Below the pieces are notes generated by a model. It saw nothing but the letters and a program-made list of their open reading frames with translations. It ran no database searches and was not told the DNA's origin. Below are positions 1-7,340 of a stretch of 64,000 bases of DNA, piece by piece. Positions within the stretch are counted from its first letter, which is position 1, and each line of letters starts with the position of its first letter. The position numbers and the translations under genes are program-made. Source of the stretch: Marinobacterium_D sp050908845 (GTDB taxonomy: Bacteria > Pseudomonadota > Gammaproteobacteria > Pseudomonadales > Balneatricaceae); the NCBI RefSeq assembly GCF_050908845.1, contig NZ_CP194171.1, positions 2,170,001-2,234,000 on the forward strand. Reading direction: 5' to 3'.

Positions 1-207
1 GGTATCGTTCGCTGCGACCTGATCGCCGAAGGTATCATCGGTGCCGTCAAGGAAGTGGGTGTAGAAGTACCGGTTGTGGTACGTCTGGAAGGTAACAACG
101 CAGATCTGGGTTCCAAGCTCCTGTCTGAGTCTGGCCTGGATATCATCGCAGCGACCAGCCTGACCGACGCGGCTCAGCAGGCTGTTAAAGCAGCGGAGGC
201 TAAATAA
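1..207 (+). CDS. sucC: Succinyl-CoA synthetase beta subunit, 3' end
   Basis: This is the last 68 codons of the ADP-forming succinate-CoA ligase beta chain, open at the left window edge and ending in TAA at 205-207. The readable end contains VPVVVRLEGNNADLGSKLL, the conserved C-terminal part of the ligase/CoA-binding region of SucC. The beta subunit supplies the ATP-grasp nucleotide site and partners SucD in the TCA cycle to make ATP from succinyl-CoA. The stop codon lies two bases before the sucD start, the usual sucCD operon arrangement. The identification rests on this conserved tail and on the neighbour. Confidence 0.95.
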   Translation, partial: GIVRCDLIAEGIIGAVKEVGVEVPVVVRLEGNNADLGSKLLSESGLDIIAATSLTDAAQQAVKAAEAK

Positions 208-209
208 TC

Positions 210-1091
210 ATGTCCGTACTGATTAATAAAGACACCAAAGTAATCTGTCAGGGTTTCACTGGTGGTCAGGGTACCTTCCACTCTGAACAGGCGATCGCTT
301 ACGGCACCAAGATGGTTGGTGGTGTAACTCCGGGCAAGGGTGGCACTGAGCACCTGGGCCTGCCGGTCTTCAACACCGTTGCTGAAGCGGTAGAAGCGAC
401 TGGCGCTGAAGCCTCTGTTATCTACGTGCCGGCTCCTTTCTGTAAGGATTCCATCCTGGAAGCCGCCAACGCGGGTATCAAACTGATCGTTTGTATCACT
501 GAGCACATTCCGGTTATGGATATGCTGCAGTGCAAGGTCAAGTGTGACGAACTGGGCGTGCGCCTGATCGGTCCGAACTGTCCGGGCGTTATCACTCCGG
601 GTGAGTGCAAGATCGGTATCATGCCGGGTCACATCCACCTGCCGGGTAAAGTGGGTATCGTTTCCCGCTCTGGTACTCTGACTTACGAAGCGGTCAAGCA
701 GACCACTGACGCCGGTTTCGGTCAGTCTACCTGTGTCGGTATCGGTGGTGACCCGATCCCGGGCTCCAACTTCATCGACATTCTGGAAATGTTCCAGAAC
801 GACCCGCAGACCGAAGCGATCGTTATGATCGGTGAGATCGGTGGTTCTGCCGAGGAAGAAGCGGCTGCCTACATCAAGGCAAACGTGACCAAGCCGGTTG
901 TTTCCTACATCGCTGGTGTTACTGCACCTCCGGGCAAGCGCATGGGCCACGCCGGTGCGATCATCTCTGGTGGTAAGGGTACTGCGGACGAGAAGTTTGC
1001 AGCGCTGGAAGACGCTGGCGTCAAGACTGTTCGCTCTCTGGCTGACATCGGCAAGGCTCTGTCCGAGCTGACCGGTTGGGAAATGAAGTAA
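210..1091 (+). CDS. sucD: Succinyl-CoA synthetase alpha subunit
   Basis: This 293-residue protein has the family's usual length. It forms the alpha subunit of succinate-CoA ligase, binds CoA through its N-terminal Rossmann domain (GFTGGQGTFHSEQAIAYGT near residues 15-33) and carries the phosphohistidine that relays phosphate to ADP, visible in GHAGAIISGGKGTADEK near residues 247-263. The ATG follows the sucC stop by two bases, so the genes are co-transcribed and probably translationally coupled. A strong intrinsic terminator follows directly, making sucD the last gene of its operon. Codon choice in sucCD looks biased, as expected for a highly expressed TCA enzyme; this is an impression, not a calculation. 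Confidence 0.98.
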   Translation: MSVLINKDTKVICQGFTGGQGTFHSEQAIAYGTKMVGGVTPGKGGTEHLGLPVFNTVAEAVEATGAEASVIYVPAPFCKDSILEAANAGIKLIVCITEHIPVMDMLQCKVKCDELGVRLIGPNCPGVITPGECKIGIMPGHIHLPGKVGIVSRSGTLTYEAVKQTTDAGFGQSTCVGIGGDPIPGSNFIDILEMFQNDPQTEAIVMIGEIGGSAEEEAAAYIKANVTKPVVSYIAGVTAPPGKRMGHAGAIISGGKGTADEKFAALEDAGVKTVRSLADIGKALSELTGWEMK

Positions 1092-1106
1092 TTTCCAATC
1101 TGGATC

Positions 1107-1136
1107 AAAAAAGGCGACTCCGGTCGCCTTTTTTTG
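1107..1136 (+). terminator. Rho-independent terminator of sucCD
   Basis: An 8-bp perfect stem (AAGGCGAC / GTCGCCTT, 1111-1118 and 1123-1130) with a TCCG tetraloop is followed by a run of T and preceded by a run of A. It lies 15-20 bases after the sucD stop. Confidence 0.93.
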
Positions 1137-1230
1137 TGTCTTTAGTTTGCTGCTTAGTGATAAAACTGTGGTCGTCGAGTGACAGCTATTCTGCTGTTGG
1201 TGGTCATTCAGGATTGAAAGGGAAAAAACA

Positions 1231-1539
1231 ATGATGAAGACGTTATCAGCGGGTGGCATTGGTCTGTCGATGCTCCTGATCAGCCAGCTGGGAGTGGCTC
1301 AGACGGGTGCAGAGGTGGTTGAGAAGCACTGTATTGCCTGTCACGAGGCAGGCGTTGGTGGTGCGCCTAAACCCGATGACAAGGCGGCTTGGGCGCCACG
1401 GCTGGCGACAGGGATGGATGCGATGCTTGCGACCGTTAAAGCGGGTAAGGGTGCAATGCCTAAAATGGGCACCTGCATGAGTTGTAGCGATGAAGAGCTC
1501 AGCAATGCCATCTCCGAGCTTACAGCGGGTGCTCGATAG
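1231..1539 (+). CDS. Cytochrome c5 family protein
   Basis: This is a 102-residue periplasmic c-type cytochrome. A Sec signal peptide (MMKTLSAGG... ending near AQ, residue 24) is followed by one haem attachment motif CIACH, and the downstream methionine in KGAMPKMGTCMSC is the probable sixth ligand. The second cysteine pair (CMSC, no following histidine) matches the structural disulfide of cytochromes c5, so a second haem is not expected. It starts at ATG 1231 behind an AAGGGAA ribosome site; ATG 1234 is an alternative. It stands alone between the sucCD terminator and a convergent EAL-HDOD gene. Its likely role is shuttling electrons between the bc1 complex and oxidases such as the cbb3 enzyme encoded in this window; the partner is inferred. 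Confidence 0.92.
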   Translation: MMKTLSAGGIGLSMLLISQLGVAQTGAEVVEKHCIACHEAGVGGAPKPDDKAAWAPRLATGMDAMLATVKAGKGAMPKMGTCMSCSDEELSNAISELTAGAR

Positions 1540-1567
1540 CAGTGAGCAGCCTGAATATCGGCGTTGC

Positions 1568-2779
1568 TTACGCAGGTTCTATGAGCGCCATGGTGTCGTT
1601 GGTCCAGGCCAGGGCTTCAATCTGGCACTGTTGATATAGCTCGGGGCTATCGCAGGTAAGTGCCTCCCAGTCGCCCTCGCAGAGTGCCTGTACTTGGCCT
1701 GCCAGTTCGCCAAGTGGTCCCGAGCGTTCTCTGATGGCCAGTTTGATCTCGTCACTGACGGCGATCTGTTCCAGCAGCTGTTCCCGGTCTATATCGAGCA
1801 GCGCGTCCAGGCGATCAAGCACTCCGCAGAGGAAAGCGGTACTGGGCGCTATCTGTGACTCCGGTGAGCGTTCTGCAATCAGTTCGCTCAAGCGTGCAAC
1901 GGTCAGTATCTGCCGGGTGAGCTCCGTGGGTTTTGTCTTCTGCCCGGACAGTGCCAGCAGAGATATCCATTTTTGTATTTCGCTCAGACCGAGAATAATC
2001 ATCGCTTCGTGGATGTCATTCACCTGGCGTTTCAGCGCCAGGGAGGCCGAGTTGACTATCTTCAGCAGGCGATAGGTCAGGGCGGGGTCCTGTTCTATCA
2101 GTTTGGCGATCCGCGCTGTATCGGGTTCCTTTGCATTCAGTTCTGCGAGGATTTGCAGCAGCACGGCCTCGTTGCTCTCCAGGCGTCGGCCGGCGACTAT
2201 TTCCGGGCGATGCAGAAAGTAACCCTGAAACAGCTTGAAGCCCAGCTCTATGCACTCTTGCAGTTGTGCGTAGGTTTCCACCTTTTCCGCCAGCAGGGTG
2301 ATGCGGTAGGGCTTCAACTGTTCCACGCTTGCGCGAATACCCTCCATACCCAGGGCCAGCACGTCGAGTTTGACGATATGTGCCAGCTTCAGGAGGGGAA
2401 TGTACTCGGGCCGGTAGACAAAATCGTCCAATGCGATGTTGTAACCGGCTTCCCGGTAACGCTTGACCGCATCCAGCAGGGTCTGATCGACCTCGACATC
2501 CTCCAGTACCTCGATAACCAGCTGTTTTCGCGCCATGGCCGGTAGAGAGTCGGTTTCAAACATCTCCCTGGGCAGGTTGAGAAAGGCGGGAAGCTTTTTC
2601 GGTTCCTGGTTTTCGATGATGCTGGTGTACGCATTCACCAGCACATTGGAGGTTGCGTGGTGGCCATCGACGACGTTGGCAACGTTAAGCTGATCATCCG
2701 AGCGATACAGCAGCTCATAAGCGACAACATTCAACTTCCTGTCAAAAATGGGTTGTCGGGCCATGAGGACCTGAGACAT
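1568..2779 (-). CDS. EAL-HDOD signalling protein (YuxH/CdgJ type)
   Basis: The protein has 403 residues. The N-terminal half (about 1-205) is a degenerate EAL domain in which the signature is YELLYRS; later EAL elements survive in part (ALDDF near residue 125, LLAEKVET, and GYFLHRPE). The C-terminal half is an HDOD domain (about 205-390, with PALTYRLLKIVNSA). Proteins of this architecture, such as CdgJ in Vibrio, usually lack phosphodiesterase activity and affect motility or act as signalling scaffolds. Translation starts at ATG 2779 behind AGGA. It is convergent with cytochrome c5 and divergent from a GGDEF gene 257 bp away, suggesting a shared c-di-GMP theme. Lack of catalysis is inferred from the missing EAL residues. 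Confidence 0.9.
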   Translation of the reverse strand: MSQVLMARQPIFDRKLNVVAYELLYRSDDQLNVANVVDGHHATSNVLVNAYTSIIENQEPKKLPAFLNLPREMFETDSLPAMARKQLVIEVLEDVEVDQTLLDAVKRYREAGYNIALDDFVYRPEYIPLLKLAHIVKLDVLALGMEGIRASVEQLKPYRITLLAEKVETYAQLQECIELGFKLFQGYFLHRPEIVAGRRLESNEAVLLQILAELNAKEPDTARIAKLIEQDPALTYRLLKIVNSASLALKRQVNDIHEAMIILGLSEIQKWISLLALSGQKTKPTELTRQILTVARLSELIAERSPESQIAPSTAFLCGVLDRLDALLDIDREQLLEQIAVSDEIKLAIRERSGPLGELAGQVQALCEGDWEALTCDSPELYQQCQIEALAWTNDTMALIEPA

Positions 2780-3036
2780 GTCCGTTATCCTAACTCGTCA
2801 TGGTTTGGTGTCGCTTTAAGATAACACATAAGTTGGGCGCATGATCCGGATTTAGTAAAGGTTGGCCGGCGATAGTCTGGCATTCGCTGGGGTGCAGTAC
2901 TGGGCCGGGTAGTAATACATTGAATGGATATTAACGCCATTTCTTTGAAGTTTGTTAGTTTTGCGATAGGTTCCTCTCTGTAGTTTATAAAGATCCGATA
3001 ACCAAAAAGTTGACGTCAGCAGAGGGGATTTTAAGG

Positions 3037-3939
3037 ATGACTCAGGAGCTTTCGGGGCGTAAGGAAAGTTTCGAAGCGTTGCTTCAGGTAAGCCGGGACC
3101 TGGTAATCGTCATCAGGGAAGGTCGGGTTGAGCTCTGCCGCGCCGGTGATTCAGACTGGCTTATCGAATCGGTTATCTGTGGTGCACATCTTGAGAATCT
3201 GCTGCCTGCTGATCTCTACACGCCCGTGAACAGTGCGATTGAACGTGCCCAGGCAAGCCCCGGTGAAAAACAGAAGCTTGAGTATGTGCTGCGACCGGAA
3301 CATGTTGCTGCGTTTCGCGAGGCCGGGTTACGCGAGCCGATCTGGTTCGAGGCTGTCTTTTTGGCACTTCCCTCCGGAGAGGTGTTCTGGAGTGCGCGCG
3401 ATATCAATGAGCGCAAAAAGCTGCACAGGAAGGTGACCAACCAGGCCCAGCGCGATCCCCTGACGGGCGCTTACAATCGTCGTGCGCTGATGACTGTGAT
3501 GGAGCAGACCGTTGCTCAGGCGTTACGTTATGACTGGACCTGCAGTGTTATGGTGGTCGATGTCGATGGCTTCAGTCGCATTAACGACCAGCATGGCTGG
3601 GATGCCGGCGATCAGCTGTTGCAGCAGATTGTCACCGGTATCCATAAGTTGAAGCGAACAGCGGATTTCCTGGCGCGCTTTGGTGATGATCAGCTGGTGC
3701 TGTTTCTGCCCGAAACCAATCATGACCAGGGCGTAGCTGCGGCCGAAAGGGTCCGCAGGATGGTTGCCGAACTGGAGATGCCTTATGCGACGGGGGAGGT
3801 CAGTTGTACCGTCAGTGTCGGGGTCAGCGGCTTGCAGGGCGTTGAGGATGATGCCGCCGGGATGCTAAAACGCGCGGAAGAAAATCTGTTTATCGCCCGC
3901 AGCAGCGGTGGCAACCGTGTCGAGGGCGAGACTTCTTGA
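3037..3939 (+). CDS. PAS-like/GGDEF protein with degenerate active site
   Basis: This is a 300-residue soluble protein. Residues about 10-125 resemble a PAS sensor ending in FWSARDINERK, and residues about 138-295 form a GGDEF domain (RDPLTGAYNRRAL, VVDVDGFSRIND). Aligned on the flanking arginine, the signature reads G-D-D-Q-L at 216-220 in place of GG(D/E)EF: the second glycine, the conserved glutamate and the phenylalanine are changed. The inhibitory-site motif RxxD is intact as RTAD (207-210). It may therefore bind c-di-GMP without making it. I chose ATG 3037, with AGAGGGG 10 bases upstream, over an upstream TTG at 3010. It diverges from the EAL-HDOD gene. Loss of cyclase activity is inferred. 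Confidence 0.88.
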   Translation: MTQELSGRKESFEALLQVSRDLVIVIREGRVELCRAGDSDWLIESVICGAHLENLLPADLYTPVNSAIERAQASPGEKQKLEYVLRPEHVAAFREAGLREPIWFEAVFLALPSGEVFWSARDINERKKLHRKVTNQAQRDPLTGAYNRRALMTVMEQTVAQALRYDWTCSVMVVDVDGFSRINDQHGWDAGDQLLQQIVTGIHKLKRTADFLARFGDDQLVLFLPETNHDQGVAAAERVRRMVAELEMPYATGEVSCTVSVGVSGLQGVEDDAAGMLKRAEENLFIARSSGGNRVEGETS

Positions 3940-3947
3940 AAACTGGA

Positions 3948-3968
3948 GTGGCGCGCTTAGCGCGCCAC
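3948..3968. terminator. Hairpin shared by convergent genes, hisC stop codon in the loop
   Basis: GTGGCGCGC (3948-3956) and GCGCGCCAC (3960-3968) form a 9-bp GC-rich stem. The three-base loop is the hisC stop codon (TAA on the minus strand). It lies 9 bases after the stop of the plus-strand GGDEF gene. There is no clear U-tract on either side, so its function as a bidirectional terminator is likely but weakly supported. Confidence 0.5.
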
Positions 3969-5036
3969 CCTGCGGGCGATAACCGGATGCATTTCCAGTG
4001 TGCTGATTAGCCGCTCCATTTCCGTATCGGTGCCGATGGTGATGCGCAGGTAATCGGCGATAAGCGGCTTGCTGAAGTGACGCACCAGTATTTTGTTGCT
4101 GCGCAGGTAGTCCATCAGTTCGCTACCTGGCAGTTCGCTGTGCCGCGTAAACAGGAAGTTTGTGGCCGATGGTAGCGTCTCAAATCCCAGCTTCTCCAGC
4201 GCCTGACGGGTCTTCTCGCGTGTCGCGATGATTTTCGCGCAGGTCTCCTCAAAATAGCTTTTGTCGGACAGTGAAGCGCAGGCTGCTTCAATGGCGAGCA
4301 TGTCCAGCGGATAGGAGTTGAAGCTGTTCTTGACCCGCTCCAGTCCATCGATCAGTTCCGCGGAGCCGAGTGCATATCCGATTCTAAGGCCGGCGAGAGA
4401 ACGGGACTTGGAGAATGTCTGTACGACGAGCAGGTTGGGGTATTCGTTGACCAGGCTGGCTGAACTTTCGCCCCCAAAGTCGACGTACGCTTCGTCTACC
4501 AGAACAACGCTGTCGCGATTGCGTTCAAGCAAAGAGCGGATAGCGGTCAGCGGCAGCGCGACCCCGGTGGGAGCGTTGGGGTTGGCGAAGATAATGCCGC
4601 CGTTTTCGTTCTGGTAGCTGGCAAGGTCGATCTCAAACCTCTCTGTCAGCGGCACTTTGATGTGTTCAATGGCGTAAAGGTTCGCATACACATCGTAGAA
4701 GCTGTAGGTCGTCTCCGGCATGAGCAGAGGCTGTTCCTGGCGGAAAAATGCCATGAACGCGTGGGCCAGTACTTCGTCGGATCCGTTACCGACAAACACC
4801 TGTTCTCGATTAAGGCCAAATTCCGCCGCCAGGGCGTTTTTCAGGTGCGAGGCGTCAGGGTCTGGGTAAAGGCGTAAACGGCCGCTATCGAACGCTGAGA
4901 GGGCCTGGTGCACGGCTGGAGCAGGCGGGTAGGGGTTTTCGTTCGTATTCAGCTTTGTCAGCCCGTCGATCTTGGGCTGTTCCCCGGGAGTGTAGGGGAC
5001 TAGTGACTGGATAGCCGGACTCCAGAATCTGCTCAT
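3957..5036 (-). CDS. hisC: Histidinol-phosphate aminotransferase
   Basis: This fold-type I PLP aminotransferase converts imidazole-acetol phosphate and glutamate to L-histidinol phosphate in histidine synthesis. With the start at ATG 5036 (MSRFWSPAIQSLVPYTPGEQ) it has 359 residues, normal for the family; an upstream in-frame start at 5102 would add 22 residues lacking similarity. Visible features are LNTNENPYPP (29-38), FVGNGSDE (81-88), ANPNAPTG (151-158), DEAYVDF (181-187) and the PLP lysine K210 in QTFSKSRSLAGLRIG. It is not next to other his genes and ends in a hairpin shared with the convergent GGDEF gene. HisC-like enzymes sometimes serve aromatic aminotransfer, so substrate preference is the only doubt. 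Confidence 0.95.
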   Translation of the reverse strand: MSRFWSPAIQSLVPYTPGEQPKIDGLTKLNTNENPYPPAPAVHQALSAFDSGRLRLYPDPDASHLKNALAAEFGLNREQVFVGNGSDEVLAHAFMAFFRQEQPLLMPETTYSFYDVYANLYAIEHIKVPLTERFEIDLASYQNENGGIIFANPNAPTGVALPLTAIRSLLERNRDSVVLVDEAYVDFGGESSASLVNEYPNLLVVQTFSKSRSLAGLRIGYALGSAELIDGLERVKNSFNSYPLDMLAIEAACASLSDKSYFEETCAKIIATREKTRQALEKLGFETLPSATNFLFTRHSELPGSELMDYLRSNKILVRHFSKPLIADYLRITIGTDTEMERLISTLEMHPVIARRVAR

Positions 5037-5186
5037 GGTTTGGCGCTGCACCGTTTGTTCGTTTAAAGAGGGCAGAAAGGATAGCAGAGGCGCCCAGGCC
5101 AAAGAAGTGGCCTTGGGGTATGCGAACTATAGTGAAGCTAACTATTACCTGTGCCGTGCTGTTAGACTGTGCGGGAAGCGACTTAA

Positions 5187-5969
5187 ATGTCTCCGAAAAA
5201 GGACAGCTTTACCTTGCCAAGATTCAAGCACAAATACCTTGATAACTGGCGTTTCCTCAGTGAGCTCCTGCTTGCCGTGCTGGTGCTCCTGGTGGTGTTT
5301 CTGGTTGCGGCAGAGCTGGATCTGAGCGGTACCCTTTATAGCTGGTCTCAACGTGTCGATCATCTCTTTGATCTCGATGATCTGCTGCTGAGCGTGTTGC
5401 TGGTTGGGCCGCTTTACCTGGTCTTTTTCGCCTACCGCCGTTTGGTGGAGATACGCACGCTGGTCGAGCAGGCCAACACCGATGTGCTGACCGGTATTCT
5501 CAATCGCCGTTACGTCATGGAGGTGCTTGCCCGTGAGGTGCGCAGGTCCCACCGATACCACCGCGAGTTGTCGGTGATCCTCTTCGATATCGATCATTTC
5601 AAGCAGATTAATGACCAGTTTGGCCATCCTGCCGGTGATCGGGTGCTGAAATCCTTTGCCAGCCTTGCTGCCGGTCGTATTCGTGACCTGGATCTGCTGG
5701 CGCGCACCGGCGGAGAGGAGTTCATGGTGGTAGCAACCGAAACCGGTGGTATGGGCGCGATGGAGCTGGCCGAGAGGCTCAGGTCAGCGGTTGAGTCCAC
5801 TAATTTCGGGATTGATCAGGTGGTGACGGCCAGCTTTGGCGTATCTCAGCTTCGTCCGGGCGAAAGTTTCGGGTCGTTAATGCAGCGTGCGGATGAGCGT
5901 CTTTACAGGGCCAAACGGGATGGCAGAAATCGCGTGGAGGGCCCCGGCGCTAACCAACCACGACCCTGA
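5187..5969 (+). CDS. Membrane diguanylate cyclase
   Basis: The protein has 260 residues. Two membrane helices (about 24-43 and 66-85) flank a short periplasmic or extracytoplasmic segment too small for a known sensor domain. A GGDEF domain follows (about 95-255) with an intact GGEEF at 175-179, the substrate and metal region FDIDHFKQINDQFGH, and an RxxD inhibitory site RDLD at 166-169. It should make c-di-GMP from two GTP and be feedback inhibited. It diverges from hisC and is convergent with ectR, with only 18 bp between. No partner phosphodiesterase is adjacent. The enzymatic call is strong; the input signal is unknown. Confidence 0.93.
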   Translation: MSPKKDSFTLPRFKHKYLDNWRFLSELLLAVLVLLVVFLVAAELDLSGTLYSWSQRVDHLFDLDDLLLSVLLVGPLYLVFFAYRRLVEIRTLVEQANTDVLTGILNRRYVMEVLAREVRRSHRYHRELSVILFDIDHFKQINDQFGHPAGDRVLKSFASLAAGRIRDLDLLARTGGEEFMVVATETGGMGAMELAERLRSAVESTNFGIDQVVTASFGVSQLRPGESFGSLMQRADERLYRAKRDGRNRVEGPGANQPRP

Positions 5970-5987
5970 ATATCCATCTTCTGTTGG

Positions 5988-6527
5988 TTATTGCATGTGG
6001 CGGTCCAATGCGCCGATATCAAGCATCGGTGCGGCGTCGATCTGATCCGCCTCAAGCAGCCCCGAGATATGCTGCAGGGAGGCGAGTATCATCGACTGCT
6101 CCCAATCCTTCAATGAATCAAACTCGTCTACAAAGCGGTCCTGCAGGGTGGTTGGTGCTGATTTAAGCAGTTCAATACCCGCGTGGGTCGGGCAGGCCAA
6201 GACCTTGCGCTTGTCTGTCTGACTGCGCTCTCTTCTTACAAGTCCCTTCAGCTCCAGGCGGTCAAGAATGCTGGTCACGGTAGCCTGTGCCAGGTTCATC
6301 TTCTTGGCCAGTACGCCAATCGTTATCGCGCCCTCGGTCTCCAGCGTCTGCATGGTCATCAACTGAGGCATTGTCAGCCCGGTCATACGACTGAGCTGCT
6401 TATCGTGCATATCGGTTACACGGATGATCTGGCGCAGGAGCACCAGTACGTCCTGACTCTTTGGCATATCTATCCAAGTATCCGGTTCAGTGTCTGTTGA
6501 GATGGCGCAGTTTTTAGCCTGAAACAT
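5988..6527 (-). CDS. ectR: MarR-family regulator of the ectoine operon
   Basis: This 179-residue winged-helix protein of the MarR family has a wHTH core at about residues 55-120 (ITIGVLAKKMNLAQATVTSILDRLELKGLVRRERSQTDKRKV). It is transcribed divergently from ectA across 237 bp. EctR proteins of halophilic methylotrophs have the same family, size and position and repress ectABC. I chose ATG 6527, preceded by AAGG, because the 23 extra residues of the longer reading frame lack family character. It probably binds the ectA promoter region and responds to osmotic conditions in a way not visible here. The EctR assignment rests on position plus family, not on a seen operator. Confidence 0.85.
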   Translation of the reverse strand: MFQAKNCAISTDTEPDTWIDMPKSQDVLVLLRQIIRVTDMHDKQLSRMTGLTMPQLMTMQTLETEGAITIGVLAKKMNLAQATVTSILDRLELKGLVRRERSQTDKRKVLACPTHAGIELLKSAPTTLQDRFVDEFDSLKDWEQSMILASLQHISGLLEADQIDAAPMLDIGALDRHMQ

Positions 6528-6684
6528 AGAGCCTTGCAATAAAAAGGTTTGTCTAAATGTAAATCCATTGTAACGCGAAGCAAATGAAAATGACACTTGT
6601 TAGTGGGTGTTGCGACTTCAGATGCTGAATTTACAAGGATTTCTATACTTTGGTCTTGAATGGATTCGCATATCGGGTAGGTGG

Positions 6685-6715
6685 TTGATTAACGGGATGC
6701 GATATGTTTTACAAT
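6685..6715 (+). promoter_or_regulatory. Candidate sigma-70 promoter of ectABC-ask
   Basis: TTGATT (6685-6690) and TACAAT (6710-6715) are separated by 19 bp, a long spacer, in the ectR-ectA divergent region. The predicted start near 6722 leaves a leader of about 40 bases before ectA. The GATGC...GCATC arms overlapping the -10 region could form part of an EctR site. The sequence match is moderate. Confidence 0.4.
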
Positions 6716-6729
6716 AAAAGCATCGCAAG

Positions 6730-6755
6730 GCTAAATATTTAAAAAGCTAAATATT
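6730..6755 (+). repeat. 10-bp direct repeat in the ectA leader
   Basis: GCTAAATATT occurs at 6730-6739 and again at 6746-6755, with a 16-bp period, just before the ectA ribosome site. It is AT-rich, whereas the flanking genes are GC-richer. It may be a regulator or RNA-level control site; nothing decides this from sequence alone. Confidence 0.6.
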
Positions 6756-6764
6756 CAGGATGCT

Positions 6765-7286
6765 ATGAATACCAATAAAATGAAGATCAAGTTTCGCAAG
6801 CCCATGTCCAACGATGGTGCGGCGGTTTACAACCTGATCAAGCGCTGCCCCCCGCTGGACACCAACTCGATGTATTGCAATCTGCTGCAGTGTGGTGACT
6901 TCGCCGACACGTCGATTGCAGCGTTTGATGACAAGGGAAAGATGGTTGGCTTTATTTCCGGCTATCGCCCGCCGGCCCGTCCGGAAACCCTGTTCGTCTG
7001 GCAGGTTGCCGTGTGCCCGTCAGCGCGCGGTCAGCGACTGGGTAACCGCATGCTGATGGAGCTTGCGGACCGCCTCTCGGATGAGGGTGTCGAGTACATC
7101 GAAACCACCATCACGCCGGATAACCAGGCGTCTCAGGCGATGTTCGCGCGCTTCTTCTCTGCGCTGAGCGCGCCCGTTGAAAAGAGCGTCAAGTTCGCTC
7201 GCAAGGATCACTTCGATGGCGCCCATGAGGACGAAGTGCTCTACCGTGCAGGTCCGTTCAAGCTGGCTGTCGCTCTGGCTTCGTAA
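6765..7286 (+). CDS. ectA: L-2,4-diaminobutyrate N-acetyltransferase
   Basis: This 173-residue GNAT enzyme acetylates L-2,4-diaminobutyrate at N-gamma using acetyl-CoA, the second step specific to ectoine synthesis. The EctA N-terminal pattern KFRKPMSNDGAAVYNLIKRCPPLDTNSMY is seen at about 9-38, and the acetyl-CoA loop VCPSARGQRLGNRM at about 83-96. Length is normal. It is the first gene of the cluster, followed after 54 bp by ectB in the order ectA-ectB-ectC-ask. Order, spacing and sequence agree, so the assignment is secure. Confidence 0.96.
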   Translation: MNTNKMKIKFRKPMSNDGAAVYNLIKRCPPLDTNSMYCNLLQCGDFADTSIAAFDDKGKMVGFISGYRPPARPETLFVWQVAVCPSARGQRLGNRMLMELADRLSDEGVEYIETTITPDNQASQAMFARFFSALSAPVEKSVKFARKDHFDGAHEDEVLYRAGPFKLAVALAS

Positions 7287-7340
7287 CCCGGAATTGCACT
7301 GGCGTCACAGGTAAGAAATTAACTCAATCAGGAGTTTGTA

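Noticed and set aside
174..1259. A 361-codon minus-strand open frame antisense to sucD
   Set aside because: It mirrors the strongly conserved sucD coding frame, has no family similarity or ribosome site, and is explained by biased codon use on the opposite strand.
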